Notes under the pieces: model-generated
The model's database searches: none
What the model saw: only the letters and a program-made list of their open reading frames with translations
Told to the model about the DNA's origin: nothing
Shown: positions 1 to 10,859 of the stretch, piece after piece
Numbering within the stretch: position 1 is the first letter of the stretch
How the letters are laid out: the number at the start of each line of letters is the position of its first letter
Position numbers and translations under genes: made by a program
DNA from: Hetaerina americana
Lineage: Eukaryota; Arthropoda; Insecta; Odonata; Calopterygidae
Reading direction: 5' to 3'
Assembly: GCA_022747635.1 (NCBI GenBank)
Contig: JAKTNV010000064.1
Coordinates: 2,425,950 to 2,489,949, forward strand
DNA length: 64,000 bases

Positions 1-475
1 CAACCACCTGTGTTGTTGACAACACTGATTGTGTGCGGTCCCTTGTCCTTACTGATCGTCAAAAAACTGTCCGAATGAACGAGCTGATGAACTGACTTTA
101 GGAAAATCAACTGTGCACACGAAATTAACTGAACACGATGGATGGATTCTTCGCCATGACAATGCACCCAAGCATTGATTGCTTGCCAGTTGCCGGCAAA
201 AAATTCAATCACCTTGATCCTTGATCATCCTCCTTATTGGCCACATCTCAACCCTTGCAAACTTTCCCCGATTTCCAAAATGCAAAAATGTGATGAGGGG
301 ACATCACTGGGAAGATGTGGAAGACACAATAAAGCAAGAAACGACGAGACAACTAAAAAGCCTAACTGCCGAGGAGGACTTCCAAGGGTGCTTTAAACCA
401 TGGAAAAGAAGATGGAATAGGAGCATAGCAATGAATGGAGAGTACATAGATGGGGACAAAATCGATGTAGACTAA
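1..475 (+). pseudogene. Decayed, internally deleted mariner-family transposase
   Basis: Remnant of a Tc1/mariner transposon. Bases 1-130, with frameshifts, translate to a piece resembling the second helix-turn-helix of mariner transposases (VRSLVLTDRQKT, then LGKSTVHTKL). This is followed directly by WILRHDNAPKH, the second catalytic-Asp block. The first Asp block (usually GDETW) is absent, so the middle of the gene has been deleted. A third-Asp-like stretch (HPPYWPHLNPC) has lost the Asp. The C-terminal block GHHWEDVEDTIKQET through FKPWKRRWNRSI and NGEYIDGDKIDVD is well preserved at about 290-472. The element starts before the window and no terminal repeat was identified. It lies downstream of raptor exon 5, probably in the next intron. 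It cannot encode an active transposase. Confidence 0.85.
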
Positions 476-623
476 ATTTTGCAAAATCAAGTTCTTATGG
501 CCTCAGTTTGCATATTTATTGGACAGGGTAGTACACTTGATCTCACTTGGGAGGTGAGATCTGACAATATCCTGAGTGAGTTATTGGCGAAAATAAAGCA
601 AATAGTTCAACAAGTTTCCTTAC

Positions 624-770
624 TTCATATTCTTTCTCATGCTGATCAGCAAACTGCTTAAAAGATTCCACGATGATTCCAGCGTTGGAACAATCGTAGA
701 CATAAATTGAAGGAGACCCCATCCACGTCTGCAAGTCATAAACTGAGAGAGGGATGTACTGGGTGTAAGT
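624..770 (-). CDS. RPTOR: Raptor (RPTOR) coding exon 5
   Basis: Fifth recognised coding exon, 147 nt or 49 codons, entering in phase 0 after an AG acceptor (771-772) and ending at GAA before a GTAAGG donor (623-618). The protein reads TYTQYIPLSVYDLQTWMG, then SPSIYVYDCSNAG and IIVESFKQFADQHEKEYE, and is collinear with animal raptor from memory of the family. It lies in the raptor N-terminal conserved (RNC, caspase-like) domain. The YDCSNAG block is the segment compared with the caspase catalytic Cys region, although raptor is not established as a protease. Raptor is the mTORC1 scaffold that recruits substrates to mTOR. The gene continues beyond the left edge, because the vertebrate protein has about 1300 residues and only about 215 are seen here. 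Confidence 0.96.
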
Positions 771-2867
771 CTGAAAATAAATAAAAACATTATAAGACAA
801 AAATATCAATCACCATTGATTCAACTACAAACATTATTCCATTTACAAACATATTCAAAAAAGTACTTACATTAATATGAACCAATTATCACATGTTAAC
901 ATAACAAATAAAGAGTATACACTCCATTCAATGAGAGAATGATTTGTCAAAGTGGAGACTGAACCTTAATATGCAATCTTAATCCAAGTATATATGCCAA
1001 CAACTGACCATGAAGAAAATTAAATGGTTGAAATAAATGATGGTTGAGAAGAGAGCATACGCAGAGTAATGGGAGACCTCGTTATTCAAGTAAACTTGTG
1101 ATTGGTCAGACGCACGCTATTGTTGGGGAGGGAAGGGCAGAAGATGCAGCCGGGGAATTTGGACTGGGAGCAACAAACAAGAGGGGAGAGGAGAGTGTGG
1201 GATTTCACCAAAGAAGCAAACTTGGTATCTTAAACATCTCTTTCAAGCGTTATCCATGAAGGTGTGCCTGGAAAATGCCAGGTGGCATTAATGTCAGATT
1301 GGCTTCATAACTATCGAGCAGAGGTTTAACACTCAAGTCAAAGGCAGTAGAGCCCCCCCTCCCCTCCAGGTCGTCATGCAGGGAGTGACCAAGAATCAGT
1401 ATTGATGAGGAGTGATTTTAAAGTGCAACAAAACTAGAACCAGGGCCGTGCCATGATAGCTTAGAAATATATTGATGAAAGAAACCATTAGCAAAATGCT
1501 TCGTCCTGTTTTTTATACGAAAGTACACATGCAATGTTATTGTCAAAGCTACATTTAAATTTATAAGAGCAAAACGTTGAAATGTAGGAAAAAATGATTA
1601 TTTCACAAAATGTATCATGAAATTAAAAAAAAAAATTGCGTTTTTCATTCCAAAAGAAATTTGCAGGTTCAACAGATCCACTGGTATTTAGTGTAATTGT
1701 GCATGGTGGGAGAAATTCCAGCCCATATTAATTAACGGGTATGCATACAATATGAAGAATTAGTTATCCAGTCAGCAGTCAAATGCATTGAAATTCAGGA
1801 ACATTTAATGCCCCAAGCAATGTTGTACCATTTCCAAAACTTTGACCATCGTGATGCAGGAGAGTAAACACTGAATCCCAAGGCCGTATTCTGTAGTTTC
1901 CTTCATAGTGTAGCATGCCCACTACAATGAGCGTAGCTACAATGAACGATCCCGCCAGCCTTGTGTGAGAGGATAAGCTAATAAGGCATGGGTTGGAGAA
2001 GTCATTAAGACCTCAAAAGAATTTCGCAGTAGTTGGATGAAAAGGGTGCATCAAAATTATGCTACTAGTAACTCAAAAAGAATGGAATAATCCTTAGAAA
2101 AGAGGGTTCAGTCTCATTCGGCATCATACAGTTCAAGTTACCTCATGCTCTAATGGAACACAGGCAAGCTAAACAGGGAGAAACTTAAGAAAGTGATAAA
2201 CTGATAGAAAACTACAAAAAACAGACCAAAAGTACTCGTTGCTTCGAGTCTGATTCAAGTCTACACATCTATGTTACTTTGTAGCCAAACGAAACAAAGC
2301 TGTTTTCATCGTTATTATAAATATGCTAGGAGTGTTAAAATTTTGAATGTCCCATTTCTACGTGGCTCAGTTATTCATTTCAGTGGAGTTCACTTGATCC
2401 TGGATACTAATTGAAGGAGAGGAATCTTTAATCTTCCCATTCAAATAATTTATGTCAGCAATATTGCATCAGAGAGTGATGCTCAGCCAATATGGTCCTT
2501 AAAGGCCGAGGCTCAAACAATAAGAATCAATTTACAACCAATGCATAGCATGACACAATGTTGACATCCAGCCAATGCCTTCATCGACCAGCCAAAAGAA
2601 TGGAAGCACTTTGAAATGAATAATCATTACACCAATACTTGGGAATTAACCTTTCTCTGCAGTGACTTTTGCCTTCCGCCATGATATCAGAGTTCAATAA
2701 AAATTCAAACTCAATTGAAAGCAAGCTTAAATGAATATTTTGCCATAATAATAGTTTAATACAGCTGTTTACTGAGATGCGCTGCAAACAAAAAATCGCA
2801 TGAAAATGGGCACACCCACTTCTCTATCTTGCCACAAATGATTTAATAGCCAATGAAACAGCCTCAC
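771..2867 (-). other. RPTOR: Raptor intron 4
   Basis: Intron of about 2.1 kb with a GTGAGG donor at 2867-2862 and an AG acceptor at 772-771 preceded by a T-rich tract. It is AT-rich and contains no ORF, RNA gene or transposon that I recognise. Confidence 0.85.
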
Positions 2868-2987
2868 CCGGTTAAAAACCCAAACTTCCCCGTTGGTGGT
2901 GGGTCGCGGCACACCGTGTCCATTGTAGTGGAACAGAACACGCTCCTCCTTGGAGTTGCGTCGTAGGGAGGTGCACAGCTTCTTCAC
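2868..2987 (-). CDS. RPTOR: Raptor (RPTOR) coding exon 4
   Basis: Exon of 120 nt or 40 codons in phase 0, bounded by CAG|GTGAAGAAG at the acceptor and CGG|GTGAGG at the donor. The protein begins [19 protein letters not shown], continues [15 protein letters not shown] and ends [14 protein letters not shown] is a hallmark of the raptor RNC domain and aligns with the His region of caspases. It joins in frame to exon 3 (…SLDPTVEE) and exon 5 (TYTQYIPL…), reproducing the uninterrupted family sequence across both junctions. Identity is close to invariant across animals, so the assignment is firm. Confidence 0.97.
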
Positions 2988-5900
2988 CTGGAAGCAATAA
3001 CAACATGGATGTCACACTAATGCAGAGTTGACTGGAAAATAGATTGAGATTACTCCTTCCGACTGAACTGCAAATCATGCAACAACCAATGATGGGCCAC
3101 ACATACTCGAGGCACACGAGGGATTTACGAGGCATGACATGTACGACGCACGTATGAAGTATGAATGGGTATCATGCTTCATCATGATTAAGCATGACAC
3201 ATATTTGCAATGACAATAGCACAAACAAAAATTTTCAAAAAGATACAGCCGGTATGTTGTTAGATAGGATGGAAAACTATGGTGTAGATAGGGCTAAAGC
3301 TGTGTAAATAAAGTTTTCACTCATTCATTCAGAGCAATCATGAATCCAGAAAGGTCAAGGGAGAGTCCACGCAATAGCTCTAGTCAAGTATGGTTGTCTA
3401 GTGATGCAAGCATCAAAGATCGCACGCATCCCAATCTTATCTTAATAACAACTTTAAGTGGCGTACATTCAAGAGAGAGAGGAAGAAATAATTAGCTCAC
3501 ACATGGAATATGCTAAATGTGCATATTTTGGAACAATCAGACAGAGTAGGCCATAATTATGGAATGAGATGGAGCCTGGAGGAGGGCGACCTCCGATAGA
3601 TTTGGGGAAAACAATGTCAACGAAGGAAGTATGACTGGAAATGGCGGCCAAGAAGTCACCAGGCCAGGCTAAGGGTTTGAAAATTACTTAGTTATATTGA
3701 ATTACTAGAGACACCAAGTGCAATTCCACAATTCTGCATGACATAGATAATAGAGTACACTACAAAGATAACACGAGAGAAATGCAAACCCCAAACTGAT
3801 AAATTTCAATAGGGACTTTATTGATTCTATTATAAGTACCTAAATGATGGGATTTCAAAGTCAAGAGGCATAAAAGTTTTTTCCTAATGATACCATAATT
3901 TACAGATAAATCAGCTCATGCATTTTGCTGACAACAAATCAAATAATCGACGAAAATTGAAGGAAGTTATCAGCAATGGGACAGTATTATATACTCTTGA
4001 ATTCTGTACAATGATTCCCCAAAGAACTTGCCAAATGCACGTTATTTCATATTATCCTGGACAAATACATTAATGTGCTTCAATAATTTGTTCAAGCTTG
4101 TAAGCAATAAATAAAAATTATGGCGATCTAACTGCTTTGTTATTACATCCTGCCCCATTCTCTTCTATTTGATACACTACACACAATACAGTATTAACAT
4201 TTTGATAAATAAATAATTTTGTTACATTTAAAATATTTTAATCCAGAAATGCACTTACTGCAAAGATGCATTTTATAATTGGTTGCATTTCTTATCTTTG
4301 GGAAGGTACTTAGGAATCATAGGCAACCACTGTGCTGTACTCAAAGCCTCCTTTATTATGAAATTGAGGGTCAAATTCATAAAAATTACAATTGATTTTT
4401 CAATTAAAAAACAAATTTTGGTGCTCAGTTGGGTAGATGAACTCCCAACTATGGGCAACCTGTGCCATTTGGGTTCAGCAACATTTTTCTCAGGAATGAG
4501 ACTAATCTTGGAGATAATTATTGTCCTTGTTTCTATGTGACGTTTGCTGATGAGGGATTGATTGTACACACCTGACTTCATTATTTGATTAATCATCATC
4601 AAACTCGCATTTCATTTGTTTAGACCCAAGAGGTTTAGACTTCACCTATCCATAAGGCCTGTGGCTGGTCACAGTGAATTTTTATGCCATGAGAAATTGT
4701 GCCAACCAGCACACATGCCAAAGCAAGACCTCTGGGTTGTTAAGCCACTCCTCAGGCAAGACTAAATGACATTTGCTATTTACAATTGCAATTTTTAGCA
4801 CATTAAGATGGGCCTCTTTCTGCCAACCTAGAGGTCTTGGCTTTAATGTCCGCCTACGTGGGATTTTCTCCAGCTAGGGCTTGGGTGTTTGAATTTGTCT
4901 TTATTGTTCTTCTCATGTTGATAAATCCGATATTAATAACAAACAGGGTGTTTTTGGCTATTAATAAGTACTGAATAAGAATATAATCAGCAAACTAATT
5001 TAGGTATTTAATCCAGTAAGAAAACCCATTCGACTTTGATTATCACAATCATTAGTATAGCATTTTGCTTTCATCACCAAGGAAATTTTCATGCATTTTG
5101 CAGTGCAAGTGGCAGTTAAAACATTCTGATACAATTGCTTTGACAGAAAACAGATTATTATATGAAATAGCATGAGAAACAACTGGGACAATGAATATTA
5201 TGTATCATTTGATTGATATAAATAGACAACAACAAGCCTTGAGTTCCAATAAAAGTAACCATCACGGCCATGGCAGGCTACGGAAACCATGAACCCAAAT
5301 GAATGGCTAAGGGATCATCTGCCGGGAATCAATTAATGATGTAGGTGTTTACTAAGACCAAAAATATGCCATTTCAGATGTTTAAGCCATTGAATTTAAC
5401 ACTATATTCATACAATTTCTCTTTCCACCTTCAGCTGATTTTTTCCAATATATATGTGATTCTGTAATTCATATCATTAAATGGCATTTTCTACTGAACC
5501 CAACATTGGCAAACAGACAATAATAATAAAACGCAGTAGTAATAAAGGGATTTAGAATTAAGTAATACACATTTATAATGAAAATTAATAAAGTTCAATG
5601 CGAATTTCTAGTACTAATAGCACATTGATCAGGGATATTTACTCCTAAACCTCAAATAAATCATGAAATGGTGTGCTATGCCTATTTAAAATTTCTGGTA
5701 CAACAAAGAAAGTTAAAAATGTTTAAATAAAAACGTGAATGGACTTTGATACTGATAATGGACGGACATCACCTAACTCAACTACAATTCTGCTCAGAAA
5801 AAAGAACTATTAGGGGATTATAATTCATGATTCCAGGATTCTAATGATGCACATTGCTGAACAAAATTCAAATTTCATAGTGGTTATCTTGTTCCTCGTT

Positions 5901-6198
5901 TTTATAATATTTTCATAGCAATTCTATGCGGAGCACAACAGCAATATACGAATGTAATTAAGCATGTAGTTATCACTGTCACTGGCAATTCCCCCAAAAT
6001 GGTGTGCCATTATACATATATATATATATTTTTTCCCAACAAAAATGATGCAATTGTGGCCTATATTCATTTCCTTCACAATATTTTTTAAAGATAAGAG
6101 TGTCACAGAAATTATTGATCTTCAAAGGATTTGAAGGCAAACTAAATTGTAGGTGCTTCACCTAAATGCCTCATGAAAGGATATCTAAACATACGTAC
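2988..6198 (-). other. RPTOR: Raptor intron 3
   Basis: Intron of about 3.2 kb with a GTACGT donor (6198-6193) and CAG acceptor (2990-2988). It is AT-rich, with a short TA tract near 6018. A stretch near 3290-3330 reading aataaagttttcactcattc looks like the tail of a retroposed element, but I cannot assign a family. The small ORFs here look like chance. Confidence 0.8.
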
Positions 6199-6320
6199 CT
6201 CCTCAACAGTTGGATCAAGGCTTTGCTTGTATCGAGCCCGAGGCTGCCATCTCTCATACTGCTTTTGCAGATTGGAACTTATAGCTTCCAGCGCTTTTTG
6301 AGGGCTCATTGACAAGGGAT
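6199..6320 (-). CDS. RPTOR: Raptor (RPTOR) coding exon 3
   Basis: Exon of 122 nt. Its first two bases complete an Asp codon split across the exon 2/3 junction (G|AT). The protein reads [18 protein letters not shown], then [15 protein letters not shown] and SLDPTVEE. The acceptor AG lies at 6321-6322 and the donor GTACGT starts at 6198. This is the raptor N-terminal segment immediately before the [11 protein letters not shown] block of exon 4. Exons 1-3 together give exactly 125 codons, so the reading frame is consistent through both splice junctions. Confidence 0.96.
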
Positions 6321-6712
6321 CTGTTCAGAAGTACATGTTGCAGAGTTAACGACGAACGAGAGAAAATTTTTCCGAAATGTTTAATTCGTGATGTAAAATG
6401 TACTCAAAAATATATATGAGAATTGTTTTTTAAAAGGAAGTATTTTATTTTTTATTACATTTAGGGTGTTTATAAAATATTAAATATATATGTGAAAACC
6501 GTAAAACAAAGGTTTAAATGCTTTCCAGTTCACAATGCTCGACTTAGTTTAATCTAAATATATATGTATCACCCTTTTATTATATGTTAACCATAGAGAA
6601 TGTTATATATGAATTCTACTTTCATTAATGATAAATATTTTGTTTTCATCATAAAAATATTATATAAAATAATTATTTTAAATCTGGAACATTGATGAAT
6701 ATATACACCTAC

Positions 6713-6815
6713 CTATCCAACATTCCAAGCGGGCGCAAGGCTGCGTCTTAACTATGTCTGGTGGATCGACACCAACATTTAGGCACAAAACTAAAGCAAC
6801 ACTGACAGTTTTCAT
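6713..6815 (-). CDS. RPTOR: Raptor (RPTOR) coding exon 2
   Basis: Exon of 103 nt, 34 codons plus one base. It starts ATGAAAACTGTC just after a TTTTCAG acceptor and ends ATA G before a GTAGGT donor. The protein reads [19 protein letters not shown], then [15 protein letters not shown]. This is one of the most conserved stretches of raptor. The ATG opening this exon is an internal Met (MKER|MKTV) and not the start. The 380-nt intron 2 and the 184-nt intron 1 on either side are short compared with introns 3 and 4. Confidence 0.96.
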
Positions 6816-6999
6816 CTGAAAATTAAAATTGCATTCTTAAAAATGGACGTTTGGTGTGTAACTCATATAATTACATCCCACAGCGAGAAGGAAATGGTGC
6901 ATCTAAACTAAGCACAAAGTTAAGTTTGTAAACAATCAGGATTTCAAAATGTTAGTGCTGATAAGTACCAAATGAAGAAATTGACATAAATCTAATTAC

Positions 7000-7149
7000 C
7001 CGCTCTTTCATCCTCCATGTTTGAGTGATGGCACTAGCACCTTCAATATTTTCTAAATGCCGTTTTTTCATGAAAGACAGCGGAAGTTTCCAGTCAATAC
7101 ATTCTGTAATCTCTGTCTCACCAACATGGTTTTCTGCTTTAGCAGCCAT
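7000..7149 (-). CDS. RPTOR: Raptor (RPTOR) first coding exon
   Basis: Proposed start exon of 150 nt or 50 codons, from ATG at 7149 to CGG at 7000 before a GTAATT donor. The protein reads MAAKAENHVGETEITECID, then WKLPLSFMKKRHLENIEG and ASAITQTWRMKER. The core WKLPLSFMKKRH…IEG…WRMK(D/E)R is the recognisable raptor N-terminus, where a Trp-x-Leu-Pro-Leu-x-Phe-Met-Lys-Lys-Arg-His string is conserved. I chose the ATG at 7149 because the conserved core starts about 18 residues later and the preceding codons (MFLIRQCLRNTC…) look like translated 5' UTR. An in-frame ATG at 7227 would add 26 residues and cannot be excluded. No TATA box or other promoter element was evident upstream. Confidence 0.92.
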
Positions 7150-8510
7150 ATTTACAGCTAAAACTCTCACTTTACACACATTTACATTTAGACAGGTATT
7201 ACGCAAGCACTGCCTAATTAAAAACAATTAATCTACCGATAAAAACTAAACATAAATGAAACCAATCCTTCTCCCACGTTAATTTCATCACAGCTGATCA
7301 CAGCTTTGCTTTCATCTGTTATTGGTACAAAAATCCACCAACAGAGGGAACAATTTTAGCTTTTACCACAAAATCAAATCGGTCTTCCGTGGTTCGTTTC
7401 AGAGATGTAGTTATTAGGTAGAACACAAACAGAAGATGTCGTGTATTTTTAGCTGATTGGAAACATTCAATTAAAATATACATCAGAAAACTTTATTGTG
7501 TTTCATAGTCTCCCTGGAGCTATCTCTAGGCTTTCTAAAGTGATTTGAAGAGCAGGAAGAATGTGGTATGCAGGTGATTACAAATTAAATGCTTGTGGAT
7601 AGTTAGCAAAGGCCATCGAGAAATTCTTTGATTTTAAAACATCAAACGATGATTTTCTGTCGGCACTATAGATGTTAAATCGCAAATCGTGTTATCGAAT
7701 GCTGTACTCGTAAAATTCACGACGTAAGATTCCTATTTTAATCGCCTAGCATTTTATAGCTGCACATTAAAATTCTGGAACGCTTTGCTAATTGATTTTA
7801 CGGAAATATTTTTGACATTACTGCCTTTAACCCTTGAAGGTAAAAACCCTTCACGGATTAAGTAATATTATTTAATTTAGTCAGTCCAAATAAATGCAAA
7901 AATAATTAAAAGAAAGTGCAAGCCAACTGCAAGATGGTTTTCCCAGTGTTGCTCATTATGTGTCAAGGCGATTGTCTCTAGGTAGGAAATTCGCTTGACT
8001 CGTATTTGTAGGCAGCTTTTCGAAATGTATTCGACTAAGAGTAATTGACTAGTAGCGTCCCAGATTCCCTGCAGCAGCTACCTTGTCTCGTACGGGGACG
8101 AGCGTGAAGGTGCAAATTAGCTCCCAGCACCCAAGGTATCGCCTAACTCATATACCCGCCCCAACACTGCTATGTAGGTTAACGTCTGATTCTGGGGGCT
8201 GGATTAATTTTCCCTCCCAGAGGTTGCTGTATTGGTTTTGCTTGGCGTCATCTTAATCTCTGGGCCCAGAGAATTTGCCCTTTCTTCTTCCTCCTAGCCT
8301 AATTAGTCTCTGATTGTACCATACACACGATCAACCCTACAGTTTAAGAGAGAATTTTGGATGTTCCCTCGAAAATCTAACAATCAAATCAAAATTAAAG
8401 GTCTAGCGAAGGTTCCAATTGTATGTTTTTACAACAATTGGAACCCCTTTATGGACATCATCTGGTCATTGAATAGTTATAAATTAAGAGCATCTGGCGA
8501 ACAGATAGAG
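7150..8510. other. Upstream of raptor; no recognised gene
   Basis: This stretch should contain the raptor 5' UTR and promoter. I saw no TATA box or convincing core promoter. Bases 7150-8000 are AT-rich and 8050-8300 are more GC-rich. No ORF of note and no transposon could be assigned. Confidence 0.5.
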
Positions 8511-8514
8511 TCTA

Positions 8515-8585
8515 AAATTAGTCTGGTGTATATTCACCCCCTGTCACACACCCTAGCGGTGGCTTGCAGGGCATTAAAATATCTA
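8515..8585 (+). mobile_element. 3' end of a CR1-like LINE (short fragment)
   Basis: The sequence tggtgtatattcacccc… followed by cctagcggtggcttgcaggg is the reverse complement of the terminal motif seen at the 3' ends of the minus-strand CR1-like copies at 26200, 10440, 60115 and 45850. This places a plus-strand 3' end here. A second diverged copy, in the same orientation, lies at 9065-9125. Confidence 0.6.
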
Positions 8586-8589
8586 AAAT

Positions 8590-9660
8590 ATTCTTAGATT
8601 CTTGTTTCCATTCGGCGCCACTAACGACCACGACCATCCCTATCATATTCCTGCCCCTTTCTGGTTTTCCTAACATTCTCCCCGCAATTAAAGACTTCAG
8701 TATCACATTTACGATCAGTAAGCTTTTCATCCATTTTGCCTGCCTTCTCATGATTTCTCCAAACAATCCCCCCTTTTACCATCCTTAGAACTTCCTCGTT
8801 TGTTTTTCTTTCTGTCCACTTCACTTTCTCTATCCTTCTCCACACCCACATTTCAAAAGCCTCCAATATATGCCTACATCCTGTTCCGATGACCATATTT
8901 CCGTGCCGTACATAATTACTCCCCATATCAAAGTTTTGACGAGGTTTTTCTAAATAGTCTTACTCGACGTCACTGTCATCAACCCCCTCCTCCTCGTGAA
9001 AGCCTCTTTGCCTGACGCTCATTTAACATTCTTCGACCGCGGTAGAGTCATGTTCGGGTAAAAACTAGTCTGGTGTGTATTCACACTCTGCCACACATCC
9101 TAGTGGGGGCTTGTAGGGTACATTAAAAAATAAGTAAAATAAAATTAAAAAAACGCAACTTTTCTCCTTTTCTCATCGCTATGTTCCAATTACTTTGATC
9201 ATTTTGGTCCAAAAAAACACTTCCGAGATAAGTAAACTTCAACCTGCTCTACTTTTTGACCTCCTCGACTAAAACGTTTAACTTAGCCTTTATCTTACTG
9301 GAAAACCCCATTATCTTAGTTTTATTTACATTTATTCTCATCCCATACCATAGGCACTGATTCCCATTCAATCAGCAATGCTTGCAATCCCTTGGCTGAA
9401 TGACAAATTAGAGCTTGGTCATCAGCGAACCTAACTAATTTTACGAATTCCCCACCGACTTTCTTTCCAACATGCAGTTCCTCCCAGGCCTCTTTAATCA
9501 TTTCCTCTGCATACAGGTTAAACAGCAACGGTGATAATGGGCAACCCTGCCTTACACCTCTTCCTAACACTGCCCATCCGGACTCCCCGTTTCCCACCCG
9601 CACCTGAGCAGTCTGAGACATGTACAGGTTGCGGATTAGCCTCCTTTCCCTCCAATCTAA
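8590..9660 (-). mobile_element. RTE-like LINE (family A) copy 1, C-terminal part
   Basis: Minus-strand remnant of a non-LTR retrotransposon. Bases 9322-9660 encode the reverse transcriptase palm (GVRQGCPLSPLLFN, FADDQALICHSAKGLQALL). Bases 8620-8900 encode the downstream domain (LEAFEMWVWRRIEKVKW, then TERKTNEEVLRMVKGG). The same blocks occur in copies at 19139-22013 and 62163-64000. It is interrupted by a CR1-like 3' end at about 9060-9125 and by frameshifts. Its 5' side ends against a (TA)n array at 9685. It is a non-functional fragment. Confidence 0.82.
9060..9130 (+). mobile_element. CR1-like LINE 3' end nested in LINE A copy 1
   Basis: The block agtctggtgtgtattcacac through gtgggggcttgtagggtaca repeats the 8515-8585 motif with substitutions. 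RTE-like sequence lies on both sides, matching the 62690-62780 region of copy 5 on the right flank. It is therefore a nested fragment or a rearrangement junction. Confidence 0.55.
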
Positions 9661-9681
9661 ACATTTATTTGTAAAATACAA

Positions 9682-9684
<3 letters not shown>

Positions 9685-9758
<74 letters not shown>
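9685..9758. repeat. (TA)n microsatellite
   Basis: About 74 bp of uninterrupted TA dinucleotide, abutting the unit tacacattcaaacacgaaat that recurs, inverted, next to the TA-rich tract at 56880. Confidence 0.97.
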
Positions 9759-9763
<5 letters not shown>

Positions 9764-9865
9764 TCAAACACGAAATCCCGCCAAACGGCGAACAAATACT
9801 AGCAATGTAATGAAATAATTGACTAAAAAGAGACGTTTCAGGCGTGATATGGTGGAATATCATGA

Positions 9866-10010
9866 TTAATTAAAATTAGCAATTTTCCACAAAAATAAAA
9901 TTTAATGCGACCGGTTTCAATGTTACTACAATCACCTGATGATGATGTAGTAACATTGAAACCGGTCGCATTAAATTTTATTTTTGTGGAAAATTGCTAA
10001 TTTTAATTAA
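9866..10010. repeat. Perfect 65-bp inverted repeat with hammerhead-like loop
   Basis: The arms 9866-9930 and 9946-10010 are exact reverse complements around a 15-nt loop. The right arm plus loop contains CTGATGA, a 5-bp hairpin (GATGT/ACATT), GAAA and CCGGTC, an arrangement like a hammerhead ribozyme core. The perfect arms suggest recent formation or conversion. The structure sits between two (TA)n arrays (9685-9758 and 10239-10329). Confidence 0.9.
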
Positions 10011-10011
10011 G

Positions 10012-10071
10012 AAATAATTGACTTTGTAATTCCACACACTAAAGTGTGTGGAATTACAAAGTCAATTATTT
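10012..10071. repeat. Perfect 29-bp hairpin, 2-nt loop
   Basis: The arms 10012-10040 and 10043-10071 are exact reverse complements separated by AA, next to the 65-bp inverted repeat. A variant of the outer sequence (aatgtaatgaaataattgac) occurs at 9804-9824, so the two hairpins belong to one larger fold-back region. Confidence 0.9.
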
Positions 10072-10119
10072 AATTACATTTCAATATGTTATGTGAATTC
10101 CATAAAGTTACGCCTGAGA

Positions 10120-10334
<215 letters not shown>

Positions 10335-10429
10335 CACAACCTAGTTGTTAGCAGTATCGTATCAATAATAATGTCCGGGGATAATAGTGTCTGAGTAAGG
10401 GGTAGGTGGGTCCAAAAATGTTCCCCAAC

Positions 10430-10850
10430 CCCTAGATATTAGATATTTTATTACCCTGCTAGCCACCACTAGGGTGCGTGTCAGGAGGTGAATACATTAA
10501 TTATGACCCGAATATTTTTACCCCTACAGCGGTCGGACAATTTTATTCTGATCCCTTATCGTTCGTGGAAAAAATTACATCTTAAATATATCTGTTTTAC
10601 ACTTAAACTCTCTCATTTTATTGAAATTATCTCGTGTTCCGTAGCATGATGGGAGTAATGATGCATTTTCAGCATCACTACTATAGAGACGTTCTTCCAA
10701 TTTATGCCACAGTTTTAAACTGTAATTTAACCTTCGCTCCGTGAGCGATTTACAGCCTAGCTCTTCTAATATTATGGATACGACACTAAATTGATCATTG
10801 CAACGGTGCGGGTATTTCTGCTGATAAACCTTTGAATTAGCAAACACATC
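10430..10850 (-). mobile_element. CR1-like LINE C-terminus and 3' UTR
   Basis: The minus-strand translation includes IILEELGCKSLTERRLNY, SLKLWHKLEERLYSSDAEN and SCYGTRDNFNKMREFKCKT. These correspond to the end of CR1-like ORF2 (compare LGWESLAERRFNARLKLLNKF in the intact 46346-49198 copy). It is followed by a 3' UTR with the gccaccactagggtg terminal motif near 10460. It is heavily 5'-truncated and non-functional. Confidence 0.82.
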
Positions 10851-10859
10851 TGTAGCACA

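Noticed and set aside
175..475. Two overlapping ORFs taken as small proteins
   Set aside because: They are frame fragments of one decayed mariner C-terminus.
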